From Saccharina japonica (lineage: Eukaryota; Sar; Phaeophyceae; Laminariales; Laminariaceae): DNA of 64,000 nucleotides. Below, piece by piece: positions 11,210 to 23,835 of the stretch (positions are counted from its first letter, which is position 1; each line of letters begins with the position of its first letter). Under the pieces are notes generated by a model. That model made no database searches. It saw only the letters and a program-made list of their open reading frames with translations, and was not told the DNA's origin. A program made the translations under genes and the position numbers. Location: NCBI GenBank assembly GCA_008828725.1, contig MEHQ01002227.1, positions 408,852-472,851 on the forward strand. Reading direction: 5' to 3'.

Positions 11210-11320
11210 AAAACAGGCCATCGGGAGATTCGAAGCACGGACCCTGCCTTCATAATCGAGCGTTCTACGGCCGACCGTCGGTTACACCATTGAAAGGGCA
11301 CATAAATCAAGCCAAGGCGC
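11210..11320 (-). mobile_element. tRNA-derived SINE head (candidate)
   Basis: On the minus strand the sequence reads TGGTGTAACCG (A-box-like), then AGAACGCTCGATTATGAAGG in the anticodon-arm position, then GGGTCCGTGCTTCGAATC. The last contains a one-mismatch RNA polymerase III B box (GGTTCGAATC). The 22-62 part of a tRNA lines up well, but the anticodon stem does not pair, so this is tRNA-derived rather than a functional tRNA. The SINE tail was not delimited. Confidence 0.4.
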
Positions 11321-12737
11321 GTGTCATGTTTTCCTTAGTTTTGTTACCTTATTCCATCTGCCAGGGGTACTAGCCTTGCCCTGTTTGTCCACGCTCCCTC
11401 CCTTTCGTAACGTAGACCCCGTATCACATATAGCGAGCACCCGCTACCCTTCCCACCACTGTACGTTACGCAATATCAGTGCCTATGTCACCGCTACCAC
11501 TACTGTACTAAGGGCACTCCGGAATTACGAGCGGAACCTGTCTTGTGACTGCGGACTACAGCACTATAAAATGCTTGGAGCAAGTTGTCACGATAACATC
11601 TCTTGTTTCCGTGCATAGACGTATAACAACTGCGAGGTACTGATATTTCTTGATGCCTTCTTACGTATATATGTACTTCCAGTATTTGGACGGAAACGCT
11701 TTCATCGGATCGTTTGGAGTAAAACTGAGTGTGCATGTCTTATTCTCAATACTTACTCAGTGGTTTGGTTTAATCCTACCTACTGTCTCTCTTAGCCTCG
11801 GCGTGTCGTGTGTAGTCTCGTTCAGCTCGTACATAGCTACGAGCAGAGATGAGCTTCGACGAAATCATCGATCTCACAGCTGTTTATTTTTTATTTTTTA
11901 CATACATACTTTCTGTACGTATGAGAATTTTGAAGATGTATTTCAGTATCGCAGCGTGTATCAGGAGGTAGACTTGAGAGATACAATAAGTTTGGGTGAG
12001 CCAGCAGGCCCCCGTCCAGAGGTCAAACGCAAAGCGCATCGGGAAGAAAGGAAGATATGGGTAGGACCGCCGACGGGGGCACGAGACATCACCTAATGCA
12101 ATACTTACTTCAAATAGTCGCTGGAAGCGTACAAGAATACTACGCGATGGGATATGGCGCGGCGGTAAATATGTACGACCTATTGAGCTTCGTTTTATTC
12201 TCTTCATGTTTCTCTGGATCCAAGTTGCGAGCACCAAGACCTGAAACCGTCCAACTGCTGTAAATACAGCAGAATGTGCTTGCTTTTCACATTTTCCACG
12301 TCTCGGAAAACCTACCATTCGGATAGAACACGTAAATACGTCATGAGGGCTAACACAGCAGCATGGTCACGTCTTACAGTAACATAGTGTTAACATCGGA
12401 GGAGCGATTCCGTAGCGCCGTGACGGAGTGTTAGATGCATATCAGCGAACGTTATAAAACCCATTGGCGTCAGGTTTCTTCTCCATCTCATCGGCTACGA
12501 TACGGTGTACGATAGTGTTACACCGTGGTCGATACGTGCACTACTGTAGAGCAATTCCACGGCAGGGGTGCCACTTTTAGGCCGAATATGTTCTGACCGG
12601 TTGTGCTCCTTACGTGAGTAACCACCGGATACTATTGCTATGCTACTGGTATATTTGTTCTCGGGACTACCGCATTGGAATGTTAGGTCGGGTTGCAACG
12701 AACGAATGTTTCCGAAGTTATGTTTCGGGTGAGATAT
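11321..12737. other. No confident gene; one shared protein-like motif
   Basis: At 11848-11900 the plus strand reads MSFDEIIDLTAVYF. A similar sequence at 31738-31800 reads SFDEALDLTEVAFTF. Both continue into TTTATTTTT-rich sequence. The frames at 11650-12096 and 11884-12318 oppose each other and show nothing else. Confidence 0.35.
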
Positions 12738-12761
12738 TGAGTTCCTCATGTGAGGAACTCA
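12738..12761. repeat. Perfect 24-bp palindrome
   Basis: TGAGTTCCTCA-TG-TGAGGAACTCA, with no mismatches. It lies about 0.74 kb upstream of the gene 1 5'-UTR exon. It could be a dimeric transcription-factor site or a foldback scar. Nothing matches it upstream of gene 2. Confidence 0.6.
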
Positions 12762-13479
12762 GAAAGTTCTGCTGCGCCCTTACCGTAGGATGACTCACTA
12801 AAGTTGTTAAACAATGTTGGGATTTATCCGGAGTCTTACGTTATCAACCTAACAGGCACTTTGATCACAATCCGGCATTTTGGGTACGTTGCGGTACCCG
12901 TTTTTCCCGTCGCCTCAACTTGCTAAGCTAAGTAAGGCTGTGGTTTCGCCACACCGTCCAGCAACTTACCCAAATGGCCAGCTGTGCAATACTTACCCAG
13001 CGTGTGTCGCGATTCAACTACGATTTTGGCTATAACCATGACGTAATGTTACTCGCAACGAGCCACAGATGATACCAAAGTACCACTATACTGTTGCCAA
13101 TACAAATTCTAGCTAACACGACTACGTTGTATTACGCAATCGCCCGACAATTTAGTAACGTACCAACACTGTGTTACAACAATCTCTAGAAAACAGGTGA
13201 CGTAGTAACGGAATAAAATAAATTATATCCGCCGAGCCCTAACATTGATGTGGAACGTTAAGTGCTAGGTTATCCGAGGTGCGCACAAGTCAGACATCAT
13301 ATGAGGAAAATGTCGATTACAATGTGACGTTTAGCTGATTCGAGCAAACCGTACGTAGTGTTAGTCAATACATTTGTCTGCAGAGGCATGCGACACGTCT
13401 AATAATACTGTTGGTGCCTTCGATTACTGCTCTAATGTATATTTTGCCTCACTTTTCACCCCAATTGCCGGTGTTGCAG
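12762..13479. promoter_or_regulatory. Upstream region of gene 1, probably 5'-UTR intron
   Basis: No clear TATA box. The last 30 bases are pyrimidine-rich (CCTCACTTTTCACCCC) and end in TTGCAG at 13479. This looks like a splice acceptor just before sequence conserved with gene 2. If so, the transcription start and promoter lie further left and were not located. Confidence 0.45.
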
Positions 13480-13520
13480 CCGTCTCCAGTGGCCCAGCTG
13501 CACGCGGGATGGGTCGAAAA
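13480..13520 (+). other. Conserved 5'-UTR part of gene 1 coding exon 1
   Basis: CCGTCTCCAGTGGCCCAGCT begins directly after CAG and matches CTGTCTCCAGTGGCCGAGCT at 50833, also directly after CAG. Upstream of the CAG the two genes differ. Conservation that starts exactly at a CAG indicates an intron in the 5' UTR of both paralogs. Confidence 0.6.
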
Positions 13521-16500
13521 ATGTCTCCCTGCAGGTCTGATGATAATGTAAGAGCCCCGGCGCATACCGGACCTGATATCCCCAACCGACCCGAAGGAGC
13601 GAAGGTGGTGGGGACTCCTTTTCCTCTGCTGCCTATGGTGGTCATTGCGATTAGCCTTGTCACTGGCGCCTACTCCCTCTGCAACCTGTTCCCCTACGTG
13701 GGCTACATGGTGCAACATCTGGGGGCCACCGACGACAAGGATGAGGCAGGCAAGTTCGCGTGTGTTGGGCATAATCGCGCGAATGACACGACTGACTGTG
13801 TTGTTGCTGTCATTACAAGTCGTGTGCACTTTCTTGTACTTACTCGTCGCTGGCACAACCAATTGAGGAACGTATGCATTAAACGATGTATCGGGGTTTT
13901 GTAGAAGCGGATGGCGGTATAAGGTGACCCGCCACAGAAAGCACATGATACCAGCAGCGCTCATTGCCCAAGCATGGCACCGCTGTGCCGTGATCTGGCC
14001 GCACACTTTATGGTCCACCGACTCGTGACTCGGAATTGTCCAGGTTGATTTCCACCGTTTAATAGCGTAGGTTTCAACTTTGTTTGGCGTTCAGAAAATC
14101 GCCCGATACGCCCACACCAGGTTCGGGCAACGTCATCCCCGTCAACTTGAGAAGTAAACAAGACAACGACACCAGTAGCATACGTTGAACGGCGCAACAA
14201 CGCCTGTGGTATTACGTTTTTTGTTCGAGGTCGCGCCGTGCGCTTGACACATGACAAGAACGAGCTTAGCTCGTATCGACTTTCAGTTGGTCCGAAAAAG
14301 CTCCAAGCCAGTCAATCGGGACACAGCCAAGCTTATCATGCCGCAGCCCGCGGTCTTATATCGCTCGAGCCGTCCCATTCCACCTTACTCGGCTATATAT
14401 AGAGTACGGTTTTTACATTTAAATAGTCCACACACTGCGAGAAATATATTAAGACGACACCATCCCATAACATTGGCCCACCCTGGATACATAAATAACC
14501 CACGAAGGTCCGAATATGGTATTGGTATTCATTGCTCGTATACCTACATATATACGGCCGTCGTACCGGTAATCAACGCGGAAACGTGATGACGTATTCT
14601 GTAGAACAACTCAGCGACCAACTAGCCTGCGCCCTCCTGTCCAAGATTTATAAATATATTTGTCATTTGAAAGTTCTGTTGATGTTCTTGGCAGTATGGT
14701 TAACCATTGTATAGCGGTGGTGGCAAATTAACGATGATTTGCAGTTGTCCGTAAGACCTGCCTTGTACACAAATAACTTAAAAACAGGGGGAGATCTTAG
14801 ATCCACCCATACCTCAAAACAGACTTAAGATGTTGTGTAACTACAGTATTTAAACCTTCAGAATAGACTGAAATGGAACGCTGACGAGGTGGGTGTGGAT
14901 TTGAAAAGTCCCAATCGTAGTCGGGGTACGTACGAAAATACGAAAAGTCAAATAATCTGCAACGGGTCGCAAGAAGGCAAACAGCAAAGAAATTGAAGGA
15001 GCACCGTTGCGTCGGACCTGGGAACAAGATTATAGAATAACGTGTTGCGGCCATTGGTCATGAGACACAACTCAATGTAAAAGCTAACAATAAAAATGCC
15101 CGTTTGCACTGCCACAGGGGAGGCCAACGGAGAGAACCTCTATTCGACATATTGACAGCAACTACTTGCAACAATGCCCCGGCTAGACGAACAGAAACGG
15201 AGACGAGATAGATATGAACTGGACGGGTTGAGATGTCTGTTCATGTACAAATACACCTTGAGAGTTACCTGGGCACAGAGGAAACATGGAGAAAGGAAGA
15301 ATAAACAAACACAGACAAACGAACAAGGAAATCAGGCGTAAGAACGATACTGATCACGGCGTAATGCATCGGTTTCGACGACTCCCACACCCGCAGCTCT
15401 AACCTCATTAGCTCCCCTCCAGGCGACGCGTGCTACGGTAGAGGTAGCACTTTTTGGCTGAATCGTTTTCTAAACGATCGGGCTCCTTAACCCAATTTCG
15501 TCGGACTTTCATTTTTGTGACGAATAATGTTTCAGAGTATACTTCGGTCATGAGATTTATCATCCGGCAGCACTTGTATTTTCCTCCAAACTCCTTTTTT
15601 CGGTGAGGTATGACGCTCCTTAAGTGAGGCGCTCCGAAAATTCATGGTGCACCTCTATCGTAGCACACGTCAGGCGTAGACTATTATGTGCCGCTGTGCA
15701 TACACGCCGCCTGAATGCCTGTTCCTTGTTACAGGACATAGATGCATCCGTAGAAGAGCTGATGATTGGTATTTTTTCGACGCTCATCGTTCTGTCTGTG
15801 GAACAGGCTAATTTTATTTCTGCTGTTCGTGTACGCCCTGACACAACCACGGCATACATCCAGGTTTCTACGCAGGGTACGTGGCCTCGGCCTACATGGT
15901 CGGGCGCTCTTTGGGGTCGTACTTCTGGGGTCGCGTCGCCGACCGCTTCGGTCGTTTGCCGGTCGTGTACATATCGCTGTGTTCCATAGCGTCCCTGTCG
16001 ATCGCGTTCGGCTTGTCCACCACTTTTGTATGGGCTGTTGCTTGCCGGTGAGCCGCGATATAGCGTAACTACAGGAACGTCTACTTCGTTGCGTGTGTGC
16101 AGTGATCAGCGTTTGTTCAAATTTCTGTGCTACTCGTACTCTTTGGTCGTTCATCAATAGCCTACTTTATCGGGACTTTTACGTCTCAACACCAATGTAG
16201 AGCAATACTCGTACTTCGTAGTAGATAGGCAAACTCGTGAATTTTATAATACTGCGACCACTACAGTGCAATCCATAAACAAGTGCGGCATCAGCTGGCG
16301 GTTTTCAAGCCGTTCTCTCGGAACAAAAACACCACTAGGCCGTTGCTTCATTCGCCAGTTCCGGTTGATTGCAAAACCTAATCGTTGCGCCCTGCAGGTT
16401 TCTTCTAGGAACAATGAATGGTCTGGTAGGGACATCTAAGACCCTTATCTCTGAGGTTTGCGGGCGTGAGCACGAAGTGGTCGGCATGAGCTTCGTCACA

Positions 16501-19500
16501 GGTGACTTGGTCGCAAAGCTACATTCAACGAGAAAATTAGTTTATGTAGCATATTGGCGTTCGTTAGTCCGGGTATTGAGCCGATCGTGTTTGATGACTG
16601 ACGCCCGTAACTGCAAATAGTTCGACGAGTCATACATTTTGTACGTTTTTCGTCGTTGGGCACGTATCTCCAAGTACACGATTTCTCGTAGTTTTCAGGG
16701 CGCTGGCGTTGCTGTTGCTGCTGCCGCACTGATTGTGTGTTACCATTCTGCTGAAGCTGCTGCTTACTGCTGGTGCTGGGTTTGTTATCGTACACCTGCC
16801 GCCGACGTGTTCTTCACCTAACGAGTAGTACTCCCTGTCTGGTGTTTACGAACGAAATGCTTTTGTACAACACCGCTAGGCAGAACAGTCGTTTGAGTGA
16901 AGCCTCAGATCCCCATTGTTCTCATATCAATTACGGGAATTCGCGTTGCCACCAGGAGTCGCCTTTTGTCGAGTTATGAACAACTAGCGGTACGGCCATG
17001 GCCTTGCCCGTGGCGCAAGCCCTGCGTTGCCAATGTTAGTATGCAAGTACCTGGAAGGGTAGTACTCATAGAGTGCGCTGTCATGTACCACTCTGAAGGA
17101 AAACGTGAGGACCACCGCACGGGGTGTTACTCTAACAGTACTGCCTTGGGAGGCTTTTTGCCATCGATGGCGCTTTCGGAAAATAGCGTTTCAATTTTTC
17201 GAACAGATCAGCGGGTCGACGTTCGGCATGTTTGACAACATTCTTCGCGGACGCCGGCCGCAGGAGCCCTCGAGCAGGCTGGGGCCGGCCCTCGCCATGT
17301 ACTGTCGAGGAAGGCCGGTACAGTGGCGGGAAACGCAAATAAAAAGTATTAGTGTACGATGTCGACCAAAGCTCCAAGAGTAGGGTGACGGGTGAACTGC
17401 GACAATCTGACGAGGCGGGATTTTACAAATATTTGGGGGGTTAGAGTCTCCCACGCGCTGACCACTCGAGAATTTGCCGGGTTTGACATAAGTAGAAGTC
17501 ATATTGTTAATATCTACTCCTCTATGCAGAACCGCAGTCGTATGGGGAAGCATGGTTCTACGTGATAATCTGTAGGCGATAAATGGTTTATACACACTGT
17601 ACACATGTACCAACCACTGATCTGTACGAGTTAGATCGGCCGGATCATGATCCTCGCGACGTATGCGGTCTATAGTGGTTAACAGCAGTGCATTGTACAA
17701 CTACGTTCGAAGCCCTTTGGCACTACAATACTGTAGTATTAAGCTGCAACAGTACCCTGCAGAGCTGCAACGAAACACCAAGGAGACTGCTTGAGACGTT
17801 TTGAAGCTGAAGAAGAGGATTCGTGGATCGCTTCCTGTGACCCGCTTAGCCTGAGGTGAGGCTGGGCTACGCAAATCTCTTCAGCCCCCTGCTCCAGTCT
17901 GCTCGTCAACAAAACGGGGAGGATTGTTTTCTTCTGCAAAACGGGTGTTATTGTTTACCCAGCCAACTGGTGTTGTCGAGTATAACCAATCATACACCTT
18001 ACAAGTGCAGCCTGTTACATCCCACTAGTATTACCTGTTTATATTTTACTCATAAACGATTGGCCGGACCCACGTGCATCTGTCGCTATCAAGGTTGCTG
18101 GTCTGTTGGGCTTGTCCTCGGCTCTGGCTTGGGTGGCCTGCTGGCGGAACCGGCGAATCAATACCCCACCGTGTTTTCGGAGTCGGGACTGTTCGGAAGG
18201 TAATCATCCTGCGAACAGCAACAGTAGTATTTGTTTGATGAGCACTGTCTCAAAGGGTTGTTAGGCATTGCCTACAACGACATGTCCCGGTATCGTGGTG
18301 TTAGAATGCACCGCGTGTGTCATCGGGTTCGTAAGTACGCTTTCGTTCTCTGCTCTCCCCGCGCGCTTGACCTTGGCCCCAGATGTTTCCACTTCACCGG
18401 TTTGCGCCGACGAAAGTCAGCCGCCCAACATAGTGATCCACACCGTGCCAGGTATCCGTTGGTTCTGAAAAGGCATAGGACTCGTTTTCCTGTATCAACG
18501 TCCATTTGCATTCGATCATCATTATCTCACCATCAGCCCACTTTCCCTCGCCGTACATTTGGGGGGCCACAACGAGGCTTGATACTTAAGTCACGCCCCG
18601 TATCTCTCGGTTTCATCAACTGATCAAATTAAACGGTTTATTTGTGTTATACATTCTGTACTCTTACCACTCTAAGGAAAAACTGCTCTACCTCGAAAAC
18701 AACATTACCCCCAAAACGTGGGGGCAGTACTATCTCAAGCGACCATAGCAAATAGAACCTGTGGTACACACAAAAATCTATATATTTACCTATATTTTCT
18801 ACCAATAATTTGGTCCCATTTACTATGGTCTCCCGTAATAGAGGAGGTGTAAGTTAATGAGTATTATAGGTTCTGCTGCTGCTGTTCTGTTGTCTGCTGA
18901 CGCCCGTGCTGATCAGGTTTCCGTACTTGCTTCCGAACGTCGTCGGGTCAAGCCTGGCCCTGTCATGCCTGCCTCTGGTGTTCTTCTTCCTCGAAGAGAC
19001 CATGGACGTCCAGAAGCGTGGTGACAGGTATCGAGACGAGATGGCGAGCACGGCTTAGACACAGTAGTGCGTCCTGTTAGCTTGAAGGCCAGTGGTTGCT
19101 ACTTGACCTCGTATAGGGCAGGCCAGTAGGTCAGTCTGCTAAAGTGCCGACTGGGGTGTCAGGGCCCCGGTCAAAGTATCGTCTTACTGGATACAGTGCA
19201 TGACATGTTCCACCACATGCGCGGGCATAATTCCAGGCCTCCTCGCGAATTCGACGTATGACCCCCCCCTCCCCGAACGCCACACCGCGGTCGCAAGCAC
19301 CTCTACAGCACGAAAGTAGGCAATGATTACGTTGTGTGTACGCCCATGATTGACCAAAAACCGCCACAGTACGAGTAGGATGTGAGTGTTGGTAAAGCGC
19401 AACGTCCAGCACGAGTCGGTGTTTGTTTTTCAACGTTCCGTAACAGCCAATGTAACGAGGAGGCGTATACGGCCGTAGGTCTATCGCACCGCCCAGCAGA

Positions 19501-22500
19501 GAACAGGGAGAAGTGTACAGACCAAGAAGCCACACGCATGTCCGAACATGCTGTGAAGCATACGATCTGTGACGTATTTCCTCATGTACACCGGGGTAAT
19601 GGTTTGTCGTGGTCGTGATATCTGGATACAGGAGCGGCTTCGAGCCCATCTCGACACACGAGGCGGACTTGTGCAGCGCGGAGGCGCCAGTGGACGAGAG
19701 CGGGGTCGGAGCGCCTTGCCGAAATAATGCTTTCGACACCAAGACCACGAGCGGCGGTGGGTATGACAGTGTCAAAGCACGGGCTGATGAGCGTCTACCT
19801 TTCGCCCAGCAACGCTCCAGATCGACCAACGGGAAACAAGGTATGAAGGGTGGGGACTTGCGGAGCGTTCAAGCGGGCGGTGACGACACTCGAGGAGGGA
19901 GGAGGAGGGTTGCCTTCTTAAAGGAGTGTCTTCTGCCGATGAAGCTTCTGGAAGAGCAGCGGGTCCGCACTGTCATGTTCGTGTACGTCTTGTTTTCGGT
20001 GAGAAAATGTATTTCCCGCCCGTTTTAGACGGGGTTGTTGTGTATCTGCAGGTTGTAGAGATAGCCATAGCCCCTGAGCGTTCCCCGAATTGTATATTCT
20101 TGGAAACGGTTTGGCGAGGAATGTTTGCGTCGCGTACCACTTTTGTATGTGTTGTGTGACTCGTTTCGCCCAGCGTTTCTCCTGCGACTGGGTGTCGTGG
20201 GCACCGGCCAAAACGCAGGGCGATACCTTTCATCTGTGACCTCCTTCATTAGAGGGTCGCCTTTGGAACGCCGTGTAGACCCTCAAAGTTCCAAGAGGTG
20301 CCCCTACTGTCGGCGCTCAGCACTTTGGCCAGCGGGGGTTTGGTTTGCATGACGAAAAATACCGGACGACAATCAAGTGCCCCTTTAACACACTCAGCAC
20401 CGTTGGTTGTATGCTACTGAACCATTTCCACCGCGTACTGCCACCGTTCGCCGTTTGATTCGTCTCAGCTTCTCAACATCGGGTTTTATGAATCTTACCC
20501 TCTGTGGGCGATCAGCAGCGTGGGCAGCGGCGGCCTGGATTGGACCATCCAAGAAGTAGGACAGGTGTGAAATACCTGGTCACAGGACTTCAGAAACCAG
20601 GCGTCCCCACAAACATATTGTTTTCTCCGTTTTTCGCACCCTCGTGCAATCGTTTACTACTGGTGATTAGATACATATCAAGGAGCTTCCCGGGTATAGC
20701 TACCCACAGGTACCTGATGCCCGTGTTGACATGCTAAGGCTTTGGGGGCCGATACTTGCTCCCCTCGTGACAAATTGAGCTGTTTCATAAATATCAGCGA
20801 ATTTATCGCGAGGAGTTTACGAAGAGGCGTGGAAGTGCAACTTACAAAAGGGTAACGAACGCTCCCTGGTTTCACGCGTATCGGGATTGCCGCATTAATA
20901 TTTCCTCCGTTCCTCGCGGGAGTGTGTTCGTTTCAAACGTATCCGCGCGTTGATTTTTTCGCGGCTGTTTGCCGGTGGTTGCCTTTGTCCCGTGCATAGC
21001 GTGAACAGTACTGCGTGGGCATGAACGCCGTATGCGGTACTGATATAGCGCTGATTTTACGCAAGTAAAAATGAAATTGGTTTGGGTACTGCGTTGGCAT
21101 GAACGCAGTATGCGGTACCATATACAGCGCTGCTGCAAATAAAAATGAAATTGAGTTACTTTTCAAGTGGACTGTGACCAGCACCGAGGGCCCAAGCTGC
21201 TCATGCTGGCCGCTGCAACAAGTAGGCAGTCAGGCGGCGTTGTCACGAAGATCATTCCCGGTGTGGATGCCTCTCTCGGTCTTACTAGATGGCGATTGCT
21301 TGGCGGTTATTCGGATCCTGTCTTGCCGATATGTCGGCATCTCTCCCGAGGCTCTTCTGTATGCAACTCACACCACGACCTCTGTTGGTCAGACGTGTTT
21401 GGGCCGCTTGTCATCAGTTACACACGTGCTACTAATAGTATATCCTTGGCAGCCTCTGTTCCACTTTCACATACCTGCCCACATTGTGCATTTTTGCATG
21501 TACCCGCTCACTATTGTTGCAGGCCCTTGCTGCGTGTGGCGGAGCCATGCTCATCTTCCAGCTCTTCCTGTATCCGCGGATCGCCAAGCGGGTTAGCCCA
21601 ACAATAACGCAGCGCTGTGCTTGCTGCGTTGCGGTCCCCGTCTTCTTCGCATACCCCTTCTTACCCCAGTTCCACGATTCCGGGGGCAATCATATGGCTG
21701 CATCGCTGGCCTTGCTGTTCTTCACAAACGCTTCTGCCAACACGGTGCGTGGCTCGCTCGCCTCAATGTGGTATATCTCCCTCGCGTCTTCCATTGATCA
21801 TTTTATTGATACTAGCCGTGCCGAGATGTTGCTGTGCAGTGTCGACCATCATGGTGTGTCTGTGCGATATCGCTAACAAACGTTGGTTTTGTTGGCCATC
21901 CCTACACAATTACCAGTGGGTAAGAGACTGCAAGTTTGTCTTGTGTTGATTATCGTCGGCGAGGGCCTCTGTGATGCGTATGCTGGAAGGCGGGTTTGAT
22001 CCCTAAGGTGTTTTACATGAATGTGTCGATGTCGACAGTTGACCGCCGGGCACACATGCCTACCGCAGCAGAGGAACTGTAGACCGCGTACTATTAGTAA
22101 TACCATTTTGATGTGGACATAACATAGCCCACTTCAGGACCTGACCCGCTGGGTTCAACGTCACAGCACATGCGCCTTGGACAGTGAATCACATACGCGG
22201 CGCTCTTTACGTGTGTCCGTCCCCTCCTCTGTCCCGGGTCCCGCGCCGCGCACTTGTCTATTCCCTCCAACAACAGGTGTTCATCAATGCATCTCTGGCA
22301 ATCAATAACTCGGTAGACCCTTCCCAGCGTGGCTCTCTCAACGGCCTCTCGATGATGCTGGGCTCGCTGGCGACAGCAACCGGTCCGACCGCCTTTTCCA
22401 CGATCTTCGCTTGGTCTATTAACCGCCGCCGGCCTTTCCCGTTTGATAGCCACCTCATTTTCGTCATCTTGGCCCTTGGTATGGTCGCTATCACGGTAAC

Positions 22501-22624
22501 GAGTTGGAACGTCGCTTTCTCCCGCATCGAGACGAAGCCGAGTGGCCCTGCTGCTTCCCTTATACTTGTAACCGAGGAGGTCGCCCAAGGAGTCGAAGAG
22601 AAGAGTTTGAGCTCTGGAGAGTAG
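13521..22624 (+). CDS. ZIFL-type MFS transporter, gene 1 (complete, 9 exons)
   Basis: Predicted 588-residue, 12-helix major facilitator. Exons: 13521-13749, 15864-16047, 16398-16501, 18094-18199, 18917-19027, 19632-19998, 20469-20564, 21523-21744, 22277-22624. The ATG was chosen because alignment with gene 2 starts there. Exon 1 holds TM1 (MVVIAISLVTGAYSLCNLFP). Exon 2 carries MFS motif A, GRVADRFGRLP, at residues 99-109. Exon 3 has GLVGTSKTLISEVC; exon 4 GLVLGSGLGGLLAEPANQYP, the ZIFL motif C region with the usual GP changed to GS. Exon 5 has FPYLLPN...FFLEET; exon 6 is the hydrophilic central loop; exons 7-9 the second half. Known ZIFL/TCR-family proteins are proton-coupled antiporters of vacuolar or plasma membranes, moving zinc chelators, potassium or organic anions. 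The substrate here cannot be read from sequence. Intron 1 has a GC donor (AG|GCAAGT). All junctions keep frame. Confidence 0.93.
18738..18841 (+). mobile_element. About 105-bp MITE in gene 1 intron 4
   Basis: The ends are GACCATAGCAAATAGAACC and TTTACTATGGTCTCCCGTAA (imperfect inverted repeat). The core GTACACACAAAAATCTATAT is shared with two copies at 32743-32970. It is non-autonomous; the superfamily was not determined. Confidence 0.65.
21008..21153 (+). repeat. 78-bp tandem duplication in gene 1 intron 7
   Basis: The unit begins GTACTGCGTGGGCATGAACG and ends near AAAAATGAAATTG. Copy 1 is 21008-21085 and copy 2 is 21086-21153, with several substitutions and a short deletion. Confined to the intron. 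Confidence 0.8.
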
Positions 22625-23479
22625 ATATTTACTGCTAACAAACGGCCACGTACTTGGCAGCAATCCCAGATCTCCGCTGGGTACCTTGAGGCGGTGTGAA
22701 ATGCCAGTTTTTGTCGTCTTCCAGCTTGGACGGGAAATACGTGGATGGTGGATCTGGCGTCACTTTCCGTGGTGAAACAAGCTGGGTTTCAAGGGGGGCA
22801 AATAGGAAGCATGTCGTTGGGTTTGTTAGCAGAGGTGTGTGGACAATAATGTGTCGTATGCGTCATGCGATCCAAGATCAAGCTGGCGCTTGAGGGACGC
22901 AAGCAAAGAAGTGGACCGTTGGACTCGTGTGCGCGCGCAGTACGTTTGCCGCGCTTCGTCATCAAAATCATGCGTAGACTACAGGTAATATTGTATGAAC
23001 GAAGAGGCTTACCGTCGCTGCTGCAGCGAGCTCGAGGACTTCATCTGGGGTCGTATATGACAGCCACGGTTGTTTTGGGTTGGTCGAGGCGTCAGCGCCG
23101 CACCTACGGTAGTAGCGACGGAGTCGGTGGGGATGGGAAGGTAGGCGATAAACGCACGATGCAAGGGCCAACACAAGAAGAAAGAGTAGCAGTGCGTGAT
23201 GATTACGTGCAGCCCTCAAGCAAGAGTCGCATCGCGTACATAATTTACAGGTCCTGTGTTTCCGCGATCGGTCTGTAGGGGTGGTCGCGCAACTCTGCAC
23301 AGAGGCAGTCATTGGGGCGAGGGTCTCCACGAACATAGGGCGTGCGTTGCTCAGTCGGCGTTACCTATAGGTGTCCTTGTCTATATGGTGTTTAACACAC
23401 GCAAGTAGGATATACGAAATGGTTCGTACTTGCTTTAAACACACATAGCTACAGTAATACTATTGACTTCTCCCACCAA
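22625..23479. other. Gene 1 3' flank; possible minus-strand exon
   Basis: A minus-strand frame at 22968-23336 reads QPWLSYTTPDEVLELAAAAT and then meets GTAAGC, a good donor. A plus-strand frame (22865-23278) overlaps it. No partner exon or family was identified, so no gene is called. No clear polyadenylation signal for gene 1 was recognised. Confidence 0.3.
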
Positions 23480-23835
23480 CGTCGGATGACAACACTGATT
23501 TGGTGGAGATGGGTTGGGTTTGGGTTGGTTTGGGTCCATTTCCTATACGGAAACACACTGATGTTGCTTGAGTTGACTTGGTTTGTGGTTGGCTGTGGTG
23601 CGCCAGCACGGGTTGAGCTAGGGTTGCGTCGGGTATATTCTCGATACGGCCACACTGTAATATTGGTTGGGTTGGGTGGGGTGGGGTTAGCTTGAGGTGC
23701 GACGTCTCGGGCTGGGTCGGTTTTTGGGTTTGGTTGAATGCACGTTATATACGACAGCAAACTGAGTTCGGTTGGGTTGTATTGGGTCCTGTCCCTATAC
23801 GACAACACACTGTGTTTGGTTGGGTTGTGCAGTCT
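23480..23835. repeat. Degenerate GGTTGGGTTGG word block
   Basis: GGTTGGGTTTGGGTTGG-type runs alternate with TATACG(G/A)(A/C)AACACACTG at about 23540, 23650, 23745 and 23800. This gives an irregular repeat of some 50-110 bases. All copies are diverged. It has the same style as the other word blocks here. Confidence 0.6.

Noticed and set aside
22968-23336. 122-codon minus-strand frame ending at a GTAAGC donor
   Set aside because: Donor and frame are suggestive, but no acceptor, partner exon or family could be found, so it is recorded only as a possibility.
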